DNA of 62,154 bases from Lachnospiraceae bacterium (GTDB taxonomy: Bacteria > Bacillota > Clostridia > Lachnospirales > Lachnospiraceae): the NCBI GenBank assembly GCA_017473905.1, contig JAFUJA010000016.1, positions 1-62,154 of the forward strand, read 5' to 3'. The notes under the pieces were generated by a model that was not told the origin of the DNA, did no database searches, and saw nothing but the letters and a program-made list of their open reading frames with translations. Shown here piece after piece: positions 44,415 to 52,820 of the stretch (its first letter is position 1; each line of letters begins with the position of its first letter). The position numbers were made by a program, and so were the translations under genes.

Positions 44415-45782
44415 TTATTTTCCTAAAAGTACATCCTCTTCCAAAAATGCCTCCGGTACCAGGGTAAGGATTTGATTTTCACCACACTCCTTACCATTGC
44501 AGGCAACTTTTACATATTCCCTGCTGTGACCGATCCAGTATTCCGTTCCGCCGATTGTCTTCTTTTCTTCCAACAGTACGGAAAGTGCTTTTCCCATAAA
44601 AGAAGCTCTGTAGGAAGCGGACATTTCCTGCTCCAGTTCCAATAAAACATTGCTCCTCTTCTGCTTTATTTCCTCCGGAATCTGGTGCTCCATGACATCC
44701 GCCCTGGTGCCCTTTCTTCTGGAATATTTAAAAATATGCATTTCAAAGAAGGATACTTCCCTCAAAAATGCCACTGTCTCAGCAAATTCTTCCTCCGTTT
44801 CCCCCGGAAAACCGACAATGACATCTGTTGTAATCGCACAACCGGGAAAATATTCCCGAAGAAGTTTTACCCGGCTTAAGTATTCCCCGGTATCATACCG
44901 TCTATTCATTCTTTTTAAAGTTGCATCACAGCCGCTTTGAAGGGATATGTGGAAATGGGGGCATAACTTATCCAGCCGGCTTAATTCTTTTACGAAATCT
45001 TCCTGTAAAATCATCGGTTCAAAAGAGCCGATTCGGATTCTTTCCACTCCGGGCAGGGCATTGATTTCTTTTAAAAGGGAAGAAAGGCTGAGCGCCGGAT
45101 TCTTCTGTTCAAAATCCAAACCATAGGAGCTGATATGAATACCCGTCAGGACAAACTCCTTATATCCGGCAGAAACCAGTCCTCTGATTTCATCTAAAAC
45201 AAGCTCCGGGCGACGGCTTCTGACACCGCCTCTGGTGTAAGGAATAATGCAGTAGCTGCAAAATCTGTTACATCCGTCCTGAATCTTAATATATGCCCGG
45301 GTATGCTCTGCGGTATGCTCCATTTTTGCATCCTCAAAGTCTGCTTTTTTTACATCCACAACAGTGGTATTTCCCAAAGTCTTTCGCAGATAAGTCCTTA
45401 CCTCTTCCTCTTCCTGAAGGTAGAGATCTGCGTTTCCGGTTTCCATGTACTGTTCTAAAATTTCCACAATATCCTTTTTACGGTTATTCCCGATTAAAAG
45501 GTCGATTGCTTCATCCCTTGAAGCTTCCCTTGCATCCGCCTGGACAAAACATCCGACTGCTACTACAATTGCTTCAGGATTTAATTTTCGCGCTTTATGC
45601 AGCATTTGTCGGCTTTTACGGTCCGCCATATTGGTAACAGAGCAGGTATTTATGACATAAATATCTGCTTTTTGGTTAAACTGCACAATTTCATAACCGC
45701 TTTCTTGTAGAAGTTGTTGCATTATATCTACTTCGTAAGAATTCACCTTACAACCCAGATTGTGTAATGCTATAGTTTTCAT
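44415..45782 (-). CDS. mtaB: tRNA t6A37 methylthiotransferase MtaB
   Basis: Radical SAM enzyme converting t6A to ms2t6A at position 37 of ANN-decoding tRNAs. The start is ATG 45782 (MKTIALHNLGCKVNSYE) after AAAGGAG; the open frame extends much further upstream but without a site. The 455 residues have the three N-terminal Cys of the auxiliary cluster (NLGCKVN, INTCSVTN, VGCFVQ), the radical SAM motif CNRFCSYCIIPY near 154-165 and a TRAM-like tail. It diverges from the HPr-like gene. Confidence 0.94.
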   Translation of the reverse strand: MKTIALHNLGCKVNSYEVDIMQQLLQESGYEIVQFNQKADIYVINTCSVTNMADRKSRQMLHKARKLNPEAIVVAVGCFVQADAREASRDEAIDLLIGNNRKKDIVEILEQYMETGNADLYLQEEEEVRTYLRKTLGNTTVVDVKKADFEDAKMEHTAEHTRAYIKIQDGCNRFCSYCIIPYTRGGVRSRRPELVLDEIRGLVSAGYKEFVLTGIHISSYGLDFEQKNPALSLSSLLKEINALPGVERIRIGSFEPMILQEDFVKELSRLDKLCPHFHISLQSGCDATLKRMNRRYDTGEYLSRVKLLREYFPGCAITTDVIVGFPGETEEEFAETVAFLREVSFFEMHIFKYSRRKGTRADVMEHQIPEEIKQKRSNVLLELEQEMSASYRASFMGKALSVLLEEKKTIGGTEYWIGHSREYVKVACNGKECGENQILTLVPEAFLEEDVLLGK

Positions 45783-45815
45783 GGAATTCTCCTTTTTTTT
45801 TGGCATCTTTATCAA

Positions 45816-45844
45816 TTGACTTTTATAAAAATTTCCTCTACTAT
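45816..45844 (+). promoter_or_regulatory. Promoter of the HPr-like gene
   Basis: TTGACT (45816-45821), 17-bp spacer, TACTAT (45839-45844), about 70 bp ahead of ATG 45916. Confidence 0.7.
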
Positions 45845-45915
45845 AAAAGCGGAAGTTGGGAATACTCCTAACATTCGGAGAAAAAAGTATATTGTATGAA
45901 GGAGGAAATTTAAAT

Positions 45916-46146
45916 ATGAAGACAGTATCTATTTCTTTAAACTCAATCGATAAGGTTAAAAGTTTTGTAAACGAAATCACAAAGTTTGATTATGATTTCG
46001 ACCTTGTATCCGGCAGATACGTAATCGACGCTAAATCCATTATGGGTATCTTCAGCTTAGACTTATCCAAGCCCATCGAATTAAACATTCATGCAGAAGA
46101 TAACGTTGATGAAATTCTCGCTGTATTGGCTCCTTACATTGTTTAA
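45916..46146 (+). CDS. HPr-like protein lacking the phosphorylatable histidine
   Basis: The 76 residues fit the HPr fold: MKTVSISLNSIDKVKSFVNE, a central DAKSIMGIFSLDLSK that keeps the Ser46-type region, and a final EDNVDEILAVLAPYIV. The GxHARPA loop around the phosphorylated His15 is absent. It therefore cannot pass phosphate as normal HPr does and may be a regulatory homologue, or a product fused to another role. AAGGAGG precedes ATG 45916. It is monocistronic, between its own promoter and a terminator. Confidence 0.88.
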   Translation: MKTVSISLNSIDKVKSFVNEITKFDYDFDLVSGRYVIDAKSIMGIFSLDLSKPIELNIHAEDNVDEILAVLAPYIV

Positions 46147-46170
46147 TTAGGAATCCGATTATTTGAGTTT

Positions 46171-46198
46171 AAAGCAAGACACAGGTCTTGCTTTTTTC
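46171..46198 (+). terminator. Terminator of the HPr-like gene
   Basis: Arms AAAGCAAGAC / GTCTTGCTTT with a four-base loop, followed by a T-rich run. Confidence 0.9.
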
Positions 46199-46210
46199 TT
46201 TTGAATTCAT

Positions 46211-46376
46211 AAGAATTCAAAAGAAACCTTATGCGCACCTCACAATACGGTAGTTTGCTCGGGCGCGGAATGTGCTTCGCACATTCTATTTTATTCTAAA
46301 GAATTCAAAAGAAACCTTATGCGCACCTCACAATATGGTAGTTTGCTCGGGCGCAGAATGTGCTTCGCACAAAGAA
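46211..46376 (+). repeat. Tandem 88-bp pair of the dispersed intergenic repeat
   Basis: Copy 1 (46211-46298) and copy 2 (46299-46376) differ at only a few bases over 78 bp. Each holds TTATGCGCACCTC, CAATA(C/T)GG, GCTCGGGCGC and a GAATGTGC-TTC-GCACA hairpin; copy 2 is truncated just after the stem. Shared blocks with 8061-8150 define a three-copy family in this window. It is placed between the HPr-like and thiI terminators. Confidence 0.8.
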
Positions 46377-46379
46377 CTT

Positions 46380-46427
46380 AAAAAGGGCACAAGGATTCCT
46401 GCTTACGAAAGGTTTTCCTTTGTGCCC
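46380..46427 (-). terminator. Terminator of thiI
   Basis: Long stem GGGCACAAGGA (46385-46395) with TCCTTTGTGCCC (46416-46427), one bulge, and five T on the minus strand beyond it. It begins right after the thiI stop. Confidence 0.82.
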
Positions 46428-46433
46428 ATGGTT

Positions 46434-47612
46434 TTAAAGTATTTCGATTACTTCTCTGCCCTCTACGGCAGTCTTCACCATTTCATCTATACAATCCGCA
46501 AGATTTTCCTCATGTTTGGCAATCACATTCACATTGGGTTTGGTAACCGGATGCTCTGCCACGAAAATGGTACAGCAGTCTTCATAAGGAAGAATGGATG
46601 TTTCGTAGGTTTTGATTTTTTCCGCAATGGTTACAATATCCTGCTTATCAAAGGCAATCAGGGGACGATATACCGGAAGTGTACAAACCGCATTGGTTGC
46701 GGCAAGACTCTGCATCGTCTGGGATGCCACCTGTCCGATACTTTCACCCGTAATAAGGCCGAGGCAGTTACCTGCAACAGCAAGCTCTTCTGCAATACGC
46801 ATCATATAACGACGCATGATAATTGTCAGTTCATCCTGAGGACATTTCTCATAAATTGCTTTCTGGATATCCGTAAAATTAATCACATGAAGTTTAATGG
46901 GGCCCGTATAACGGGAAATAATCTGTGCCAGATCCACAACCTTCTGTTTTGCACGCTCGGAAGTATAAGGCGGTGCATGGAAATATACCGCTTCCAGTTT
47001 GACACCACGCTTGGAAACCATATATCCTGCTACGGGGGAATCCAAGCCACCGGAAAGAAGAAGCATTCCCTTACCACCGGTTCCCACAGGCATTCCTCCC
47101 GGGCCGGGAATTACAATGGAGTACACATAAATTCTTTCACGGATTTCTACATTCAAAAGCACTTCCGGTGTATGAACGTCTACTTTTACATCAGGGAAAG
47201 CATCTAAAACGGCCTCACCGATTAAACAGTTCATTTCCAGAGAATTTACCGGATAATTCTTTCTCGCTCGTCTGGAATGTACCTTAAAAGTGAAATTCTT
47301 CTCTTCATAGGTTTCATCCACATATTTTACCACATCCGCCTTCAGGGCATCAAATCCATTATCTTCCAGTACAAGTACGGGACAAATGGCAGTAACACCG
47401 AAAACTGTGGAAAGTGCTTCAATCAGCTCATCGTAATCAAAATCTCCCAAAGCTTCCACATAAATACGTGAAAGAGACTTGTGCACTTCAAACTCTCCGT
47501 CACACTTGGAAACTGCACGACGCACCTGTTCTACCAGGGCATCTTCAAACATATATCTGTTTTTACCTTTCAGAAAGATTTCTCCGTATTTTAATAAAAA
47601 AGTACGAAACAT
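46434..47612 (-). CDS. thiI: tRNA 4-thiouridine synthase ThiI
   Basis: Transfers sulfur to tRNA U8 and, in some bacteria, to the thiazole of thiamine. The start is ATG 47612 (MFRTFLLKYGEIFLKGKNRY) after AGAGGAG. Of 392 residues, the N-terminal NFLD/THUMP region covers about 1-165, followed by the PP-loop LLLSGGLDSPVAG near 184-196. No rhodanese domain is appended, as is normal for Firmicutes. Its sulfur donor partner nifS lies 3 kb upstream, separated by a two-component system. Confidence 0.94.
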   Translation of the reverse strand: MFRTFLLKYGEIFLKGKNRYMFEDALVEQVRRAVSKCDGEFEVHKSLSRIYVEALGDFDYDELIEALSTVFGVTAICPVLVLEDNGFDALKADVVKYVDETYEEKNFTFKVHSRRARKNYPVNSLEMNCLIGEAVLDAFPDVKVDVHTPEVLLNVEIRERIYVYSIVIPGPGGMPVGTGGKGMLLLSGGLDSPVAGYMVSKRGVKLEAVYFHAPPYTSERAKQKVVDLAQIISRYTGPIKLHVINFTDIQKAIYEKCPQDELTIIMRRYMMRIAEELAVAGNCLGLITGESIGQVASQTMQSLAATNAVCTLPVYRPLIAFDKQDIVTIAEKIKTYETSILPYEDCCTIFVAEHPVTKPNVNVIAKHEENLADCIDEMVKTAVEGREVIEIL

Positions 47613-47696
47613 AGTATCTCCTCTCACGGGGACCTGTCCCCAAAAATATTGCCCGCATAAAAATTATACAGGCAATGAATACAGCTATTTTATGTA

Positions 47697-48404
47697 CTAA
47701 GACTGAAATCTTAAAAACTTATTCTTGGTTTCCGCATACTGAAGCTGGCTAACCGGAATCTCTACACCCTGACGGGTCAGGAAACGGTATCTGGCCAAAT
47801 CCTTCGCCTGGGAAAGGTTAATAATATAGGAACGGTGGCAACGGAGAAAAAGTTCCGCCGGAAGAAGCTGTTCCATATCGGAAAATTTCATATGAACGCT
47901 GATGGTTTCGTCAGCAGTTACCACATCCGTATCTCTGCCCCTGCTTTCCAGATATTCGATTTCATCATAAGGGATATTGTACAGTCTGTCACCAACCTGA
48001 ATCTTTAAGGAACCGTTTCCGCTCTGGGTCATCTGATAAGCCTCTAAAAGGGCTTCCCGTAATTTTTCAATCTGAATCGGCTTCTGAAGATAACGCAACG
48101 CATTTACCCGATATCCTTCCATCGCATATTCTGCAGTAGAGGAAATAAATACCACGGGAATCTGTTCGCCCAGTCTTCTTAATTCCTCAGCAGCCTCGAT
48201 TCCGTTCATCCCCACTGCAAGAATATCACACAAAAGCACATTGTAGATTTCCTTGCCGCCGGAAAGAACTTTAATCATCAGTTCCATATCTTCAAAGGTG
48301 GAAATGGAATAATCAATTCCTTCCTCCTCCATAATCTGTTCAGTTAAAACCTCATTTATCTGTAATGATGTTGCTTCATCATCACATATGGCAATTTTAA
48401 ACAT
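47697..48404 (-). CDS. LytTR-family response regulator
   Basis: The start is ATG 48404 (MFKIAICDDEATSLQINEV) after AAGGAG. The 235 residues have a receiver domain (about 1-120; acidic pocket CDDE, phospho-Asp in LLCDILAVGMNG near 57) and a C-terminal LytTR DNA-binding domain (about 130-235; YLESRGRDTDVV, FLRCHRSYIINLS). It probably binds promoters of surface or bacteriocin-type genes, as LytTR proteins often do. It follows a hybrid histidine kinase on the same strand by 109 bp. Confidence 0.92.
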   Translation of the reverse strand: MFKIAICDDEATSLQINEVLTEQIMEEEGIDYSISTFEDMELMIKVLSGGKEIYNVLLCDILAVGMNGIEAAEELRRLGEQIPVVFISSTAEYAMEGYRVNALRYLQKPIQIEKLREALLEAYQMTQSGNGSLKIQVGDRLYNIPYDEIEYLESRGRDTDVVTADETISVHMKFSDMEQLLPAELFLRCHRSYIINLSQAKDLARYRFLTRQGVEIPVSQLQYAETKNKFLRFQS

Positions 48405-48513
48405 TTGTTTCTCCTTAAGATTCCGCTTTGCACACAATTCCAAATTACACTTTATCTAATAAATTATACACATAAATATAACATTTTGCAAGCAACGTAA
48501 GGAGATAAAATAA

Positions 48514-50628
48514 TTATCCGATCATGGCTTTTGCAATCATTTGCATGGTTCCCCGGTACTTTTCCGCAAAATTATTATGATTTCCTTTAATATAGGCTAA
48601 ATTATCCTGTTTTCCCGCAAGCTCCAGCTTAAATGCAAGATCTGCCACTTCCTTGGCACCGATGTTTAAACAGGCTCCTTTTATGGCATGTGCAATAATA
48701 CCGTAGTTCTGACAGTCTTCTTTCTCATAATACTCCTCCAGACTTGCCAGAAGGTTAGATGATGCAAAGGTCTGGAGAATTCTAATATAGGCATTTTTGC
48801 TTCCGCCGCAGTTTCTCATGCCCTCTTCCACCGCAATGCCCACAAGACAGTCCAGAATGTCCTTCTTTGGAGCCGCTGCAGCTTCCTGACTTTCTTTTTT
48901 CTCCTCTTTTATCATTTCCTTACCGTCTAAAACGCGCACCACTTTATCTACCGGAAGCCATCTCTGCAGGATGTCGCTTAACTGTTTGATACGGATGGGT
49001 TTTGCCAGATAGTCATCCATTCCTGCTGCCTTAAACTGCTTCTCCACACCTTTGATTGCATTTGCGGTCAAGGCAATAATCGGCAGTTCTTTTGCATATT
49101 CCGTATCCAGTGCCCTGATTTTCTGAGTGGTTTCCACGCCATCCATAAAAGGCATCATATGGTCCATAAAAATCAGGTCATAGGGAACCAGATTCTCTTC
49201 TATTCGGTTCAACGCCTCAGAGCCGCTTTCTACCAGCGTGGGTTCGATACCGAAACCGCTCATGATTTCTTTCACCACTTCGAGGTTTACTTTGTTGTCA
49301 TCTACAACCATAACCTTGGCAGCGGGTGCCCGGAAGGTAATCACATAATCCTCATTTTTGGAATAGATTCTGTCAAGGTCTTCCGCATAGTTTGAGGGAC
49401 GGGAATCTTTTACCTTCTGGGGCAGACGGAAGGAAAACGTACTTCCTTCTTTTAGCTTACTCTTTACCCAGATATCGCCACCCATTAGGTTTAACAGTGT
49501 TTTAGAGATAACAAGTCCCAGACCGGTACCTTCCACATTACGGTTTTTTCGGGTATCAATCTGTCCGAATGCCACGAAAAGCTTGGTGATGTTTTCCTGA
49601 GAAATACCAATACCGGTATCCTCCACATCTACTTCCATTACACCGTTGCGCTCATCATTTTTTACCCAGCGGACACGAAGGGTAATATGGCCTCTGTGAG
49701 TAAAATTCACCGCATTTCCCAACAGGTTAATCATAACCTGACGGATACGCAGTTCGTCTCCCACAAGCACTCTGGGCACTTTATTATCAATGTCAATGTT
49801 GAGTTTAACGCTTTTATTACGCATACGAAACTCTATAATGCTGAGTACATCATGAATCAGGGAATTAAAATGATATTCTTCTTCCACAATGTTCATTTTA
49901 CCGGAATCAATTTTTGAAAAGTCCAGGATTTCGTTAATAATGGAAAGAAGGCTTTCGGAAGAATTCTGAATTGTGGTAACATACCCCAGTGTTTTCTCCG
50001 GCAAATCCTGCTGTGAGAGAAGCTCTGCCATACCGCAGATTGCATTCATGGGTGTACGGATTTCATGAGACATATTTGCAAGGAAATTGCCCTTGGCTTC
50101 CAATGCCTGACGTGCTTCCTCATTCTTCTCTTCCATCTGCTGCTTGTATGAATTTACGCCGGTCACCAGGAATAAAAGGGTAACCATACCGAAACAGTAA
50201 ACCAGCATAAAAATCATGTAGATTTCCATAGGGAAAAACAAGGTAATCACGCTTCGCTGGAAAATACCGACCACCACAAGAGCCACTACGGTAAGTACGA
50301 TATACTCCACCAGAATTCTAGTGCGGGAGTATAGGGCAATAATCAGGCCCTGTGCCATGTAAACAAGAATCAGCATACCCAGAATTTCCAGACGAAGGGA
50401 AATGATATAACTGGTTACGGACATGGTTATGTAAAAGCATCGCAGAATGGCATTTTCATTTTTGACAATACGATACAGAAGCAAGGTTAAAAGCACCGGC
50501 AGAAAACCGATGGAAATAAAAATAGCCTGTTCCGTACCGTACTGGTTTAACGCATAAACCACGTACAAAAGGACAGTACAAAAGAACTCTATAATACTTA
50601 ATGTCATACTGGTGCGAAAAGGTAACAT
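48514..50628 (-). CDS. Hybrid sensor histidine kinase with receiver and HPt
   Basis: The 704 residues have six or so membrane helices (about 1-165), a short coiled region, HisKA with NFLANMSHEIRTPMNAICGM (about 183-202), HATPase with NLLGNAVNFT, DTGIGIS and GTGLGL (about 300-415), a receiver with LIFMDHMMPFMDG (about 450-570), and a C-terminal HPt with GIIAHAIKGACLNIGA (about 635-700). A complete phosphorelay in one chain, it may hand phosphate to the neighbouring LytTR regulator. The ligand is unknown. Confidence 0.92.
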   Translation of the reverse strand: MLPFRTSMTLSIIEFFCTVLLYVVYALNQYGTEQAIFISIGFLPVLLTLLLYRIVKNENAILRCFYITMSVTSYIISLRLEILGMLILVYMAQGLIIALYSRTRILVEYIVLTVVALVVVGIFQRSVITLFFPMEIYMIFMLVYCFGMVTLLFLVTGVNSYKQQMEEKNEEARQALEAKGNFLANMSHEIRTPMNAICGMAELLSQQDLPEKTLGYVTTIQNSSESLLSIINEILDFSKIDSGKMNIVEEEYHFNSLIHDVLSIIEFRMRNKSVKLNIDIDNKVPRVLVGDELRIRQVMINLLGNAVNFTHRGHITLRVRWVKNDERNGVMEVDVEDTGIGISQENITKLFVAFGQIDTRKNRNVEGTGLGLVISKTLLNLMGGDIWVKSKLKEGSTFSFRLPQKVKDSRPSNYAEDLDRIYSKNEDYVITFRAPAAKVMVVDDNKVNLEVVKEIMSGFGIEPTLVESGSEALNRIEENLVPYDLIFMDHMMPFMDGVETTQKIRALDTEYAKELPIIALTANAIKGVEKQFKAAGMDDYLAKPIRIKQLSDILQRWLPVDKVVRVLDGKEMIKEEKKESQEAAAAPKKDILDCLVGIAVEEGMRNCGGSKNAYIRILQTFASSNLLASLEEYYEKEDCQNYGIIAHAIKGACLNIGAKEVADLAFKLELAGKQDNLAYIKGNHNNFAEKYRGTMQMIAKAMIG

Positions 50629-50652
50629 ATACTTTCTCCCGTTCCTTTATTC

Positions 50653-50681
50653 GGCACTGCCGGAGAACCCCCGACAGTGCC
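50653..50681 (-). other. Hairpin without T-run between nifS and the kinase gene
   Basis: GGCACTG (50653-50659) pairs with CAGTGCC (50675-50681), with added CGG/CCG pairing inside. No run of T follows on the minus strand, so it is not a clear terminator. It may mark an insertion edge or protect mRNA. Confidence 0.45.
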
Positions 50682-50711
50682 TGTTTTACCTGATTTTAGA
50701 TTACTATACTT

Positions 50712-51869
50712 TTATCTTCTGCGGAATTTTCGCATCTCCGGAATGATTTCTTTTAACGCATCAAGGGTAATGTCCAGCTCTTCTTTTGTTGTAAAAACAG
50801 AGAAGCTGAAACGGATGGTAGATCCAAGAAGTTCCTTAGGGAGACCGATTGCCTGTAAAGTTGCGCTGATAGCGGGTTTATTAGACGCACAGGCGCTTCC
50901 CGCGGACACATAAATACCCCGTTCTTCCAGGGCATGCAAAAGGGATTCCGCTTTCTGCACGCCGGCCACGGATACGCTTACCACATGGGGTGCGCCGTAC
51001 CGCTCCGGTGCCCCGTTCACGGTAACACCTTCCAATTCTTTTAAACCGTTTATAAAATAGCTGCGCAGGGCATACATTCTTTCAATATCTTCTTCGATAT
51101 TGCGAAAAACAAGCTCTGCCGCTTTACCGATTCCGGCAACACCTACGGTATTTTCCGTTCCGGAACGTAAATTTTTCTGCTGTCCGCCACCTAAAATGAT
51201 GGGTTTTATTTTTACTTTTTCATTGATATACAGGAATCCTACGCCCTTGGGTCCGTGGATTTTATGACCGCTTACGGAAAGAAGGTCGATTTTCCATCTC
51301 TTGGGATAAATAGGAATTTTACCGTATCCCTGTACCGCATCTACATGAAAAATCGTGTTGGGATTTTTCTTTTTAATCAAATCTCCGGCCTGGTCAATGG
51401 GCTGGATACTGCCGATTTCGTTGTTTACCGCCATAATGGATACAAGAATGGTATCCGGACGAATGCTGCGGCTTAACTCTTCCAGGGAAATACGTCCGGT
51501 GGAATCCGTTCCGAGATACGTGATTTCAAACCCTTCTGCCGCCAGATATTTCATACACTGCAGAACCGCAGGATGCTCTATCGCCGTGGTGATAATATGA
51601 CGGCCACTGCGGTAATTTGCCATGGCAGTACCGATGATTGCCAGGTTATCGCTTTCCGTTCCGCCGGAAGTATATAAAATGTCTTTACTGTTTACCTTCA
51701 AGGTGTCTGCTATGATTTCGCTTGCCTTGCGAACCGCATTTTCCGCCTTGATTCCTTTTGTGTGCATGCTGGAGGGATTACCGTACTCCTCCTGCATCAT
51801 ATATGCTACAGTCTGTGCTACCTCAGGGAAGCACTTCGTGGTTGCTGAGTTATCAAGATAAATTTCCAT
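50712..51869 (-). CDS. nifS: Cysteine desulfurase (NifS/IscS family)
   Basis: PLP enzyme releasing sulfur from cysteine for thio-tRNA and cofactor synthesis. The start is ATG 51869 (MEIYLDNSATTKCFPEV) after AGAGGC. Of 385 residues, the PLP lysine is in SVSGHKIHGPKG near 202-213, TGGTESDNLAI lies near 71-81, and the sulfur-carrying Cys is in SAGSACASNKPA near 325-336. In Firmicutes it normally sits next to thiI; here a kinase/regulator pair separates them. Confidence 0.94.
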   Translation of the reverse strand: MEIYLDNSATTKCFPEVAQTVAYMMQEEYGNPSSMHTKGIKAENAVRKASEIIADTLKVNSKDILYTSGGTESDNLAIIGTAMANYRSGRHIITTAIEHPAVLQCMKYLAAEGFEITYLGTDSTGRISLEELSRSIRPDTILVSIMAVNNEIGSIQPIDQAGDLIKKKNPNTIFHVDAVQGYGKIPIYPKRWKIDLLSVSGHKIHGPKGVGFLYINEKVKIKPIILGGGQQKNLRSGTENTVGVAGIGKAAELVFRNIEEDIERMYALRSYFINGLKELEGVTVNGAPERYGAPHVVSVSVAGVQKAESLLHALEERGIYVSAGSACASNKPAISATLQAIGLPKELLGSTIRFSFSVFTTKEELDITLDALKEIIPEMRKFRRR

Positions 51870-51979
51870 ACTGATGCCTCTGATTTCTTTTATTATCATT
51901 ATATGCCGCAACAAAGAGTTTGCTTGCATGGTTTTATGCTACTGACTTGCTGCTTTACCGGATAGCTTTGTATTGCGGT

Positions 51980-52726
51980 CTATCCCCGCACCTCTAATTC
52001 GTACATCATCCATGCCAGGACAGTAAAGCCTGCTGTTTCCGTACGAAGGATTCTCTTCCCCAAGGATATGGGAAGAATTCCTTTTTCTCTTGCATATTCT
52101 ACTTCCCCTTCATCAAAGCCCCCTTCGGGACCGATAAAAACACCGATATGCATCCCCGGCTTACAGGAAGCAAAAAACTCCTTTGTTCCCTCCATGCCCT
52201 CTTCCAGCTCGTAAGGAAGAATTTTTCCTTCCATGGAAGAAGCATATTCCACTGCTTCTTTCATGGTCATAACCGGCTTGATTTCCGGAATCACGCTGCG
52301 CTTGCTCTGTTTTGCCGCCGCTTCCGCAATCCCCTGCCAACGGGTGATTTTAGATGCTTCTTTCTTATTATCCAACTTGACAACGCACCGTTTCATTGCC
52401 ACGGGAACAATCTCGTATACGCCGAGTTCCACGGCTTTCTGGATGATAAGCTCCATTTTATCACTTTTAGGAAGCCCCTGAAAAAGAGTGACTTTTACAG
52501 GCAGCTCCACGTCCGCCTCTTTGATAAAAAGAAGACGGCAACGGATACAATCTTCTTCAAACGCCTCAATGGCACAACGGAATTCCCGTTCATCCATACC
52601 GTTTCCGATTCCGATTTCTTCACCGATTTTCATGCGAAGAACGTTTTTTATATGATTAACATCTTTTCCTGTAATAAAAATTTGTGTTCCCTGAATTTGT
52701 CCCGGGTCTACGAAGAAGTGATACAT
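51980..52726 (-). CDS. rsmE: 16S rRNA (uracil1498-N3)-methyltransferase
   Basis: SPOUT-class enzyme methylating U1498 of 16S rRNA. The 248 residues have the N-terminal PUA-like part (MYHFFVDPGQIQGTQIFITG), the QGLPKSDKMELIIQKAVELG core near 78-97 and the C-terminal SAM-binding knot IGPEGGFDEGEVEYAREKG with LGKRILRTETA. AAGGAG lies upstream. It follows prmA in the order prmA-rsmE, common among Firmicutes after dnaJ. Confidence 0.95.
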   Translation of the reverse strand: MYHFFVDPGQIQGTQIFITGKDVNHIKNVLRMKIGEEIGIGNGMDEREFRCAIEAFEEDCIRCRLLFIKEADVELPVKVTLFQGLPKSDKMELIIQKAVELGVYEIVPVAMKRCVVKLDNKKEASKITRWQGIAEAAAKQSKRSVIPEIKPVMTMKEAVEYASSMEGKILPYELEEGMEGTKEFFASCKPGMHIGVFIGPEGGFDEGEVEYAREKGILPISLGKRILRTETAGFTVLAWMMYELEVRG

Positions 52727-52820
52727 ACGTGTAACTCCTTTTTATTGTTCTTGGGGCCTGCACTTTTAGAAAAATACCTGTCCCGAAATTTTAATGCCGG
52801 ATGTCCGAAACAAGCCCTGA

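Noticed and set aside
46272-47207. 311-codon plus-strand frame across the repeat and thiI
   Set aside because: Lies antisense to thiI and starts inside the intergenic repeat; no ribosome site or family resemblance.
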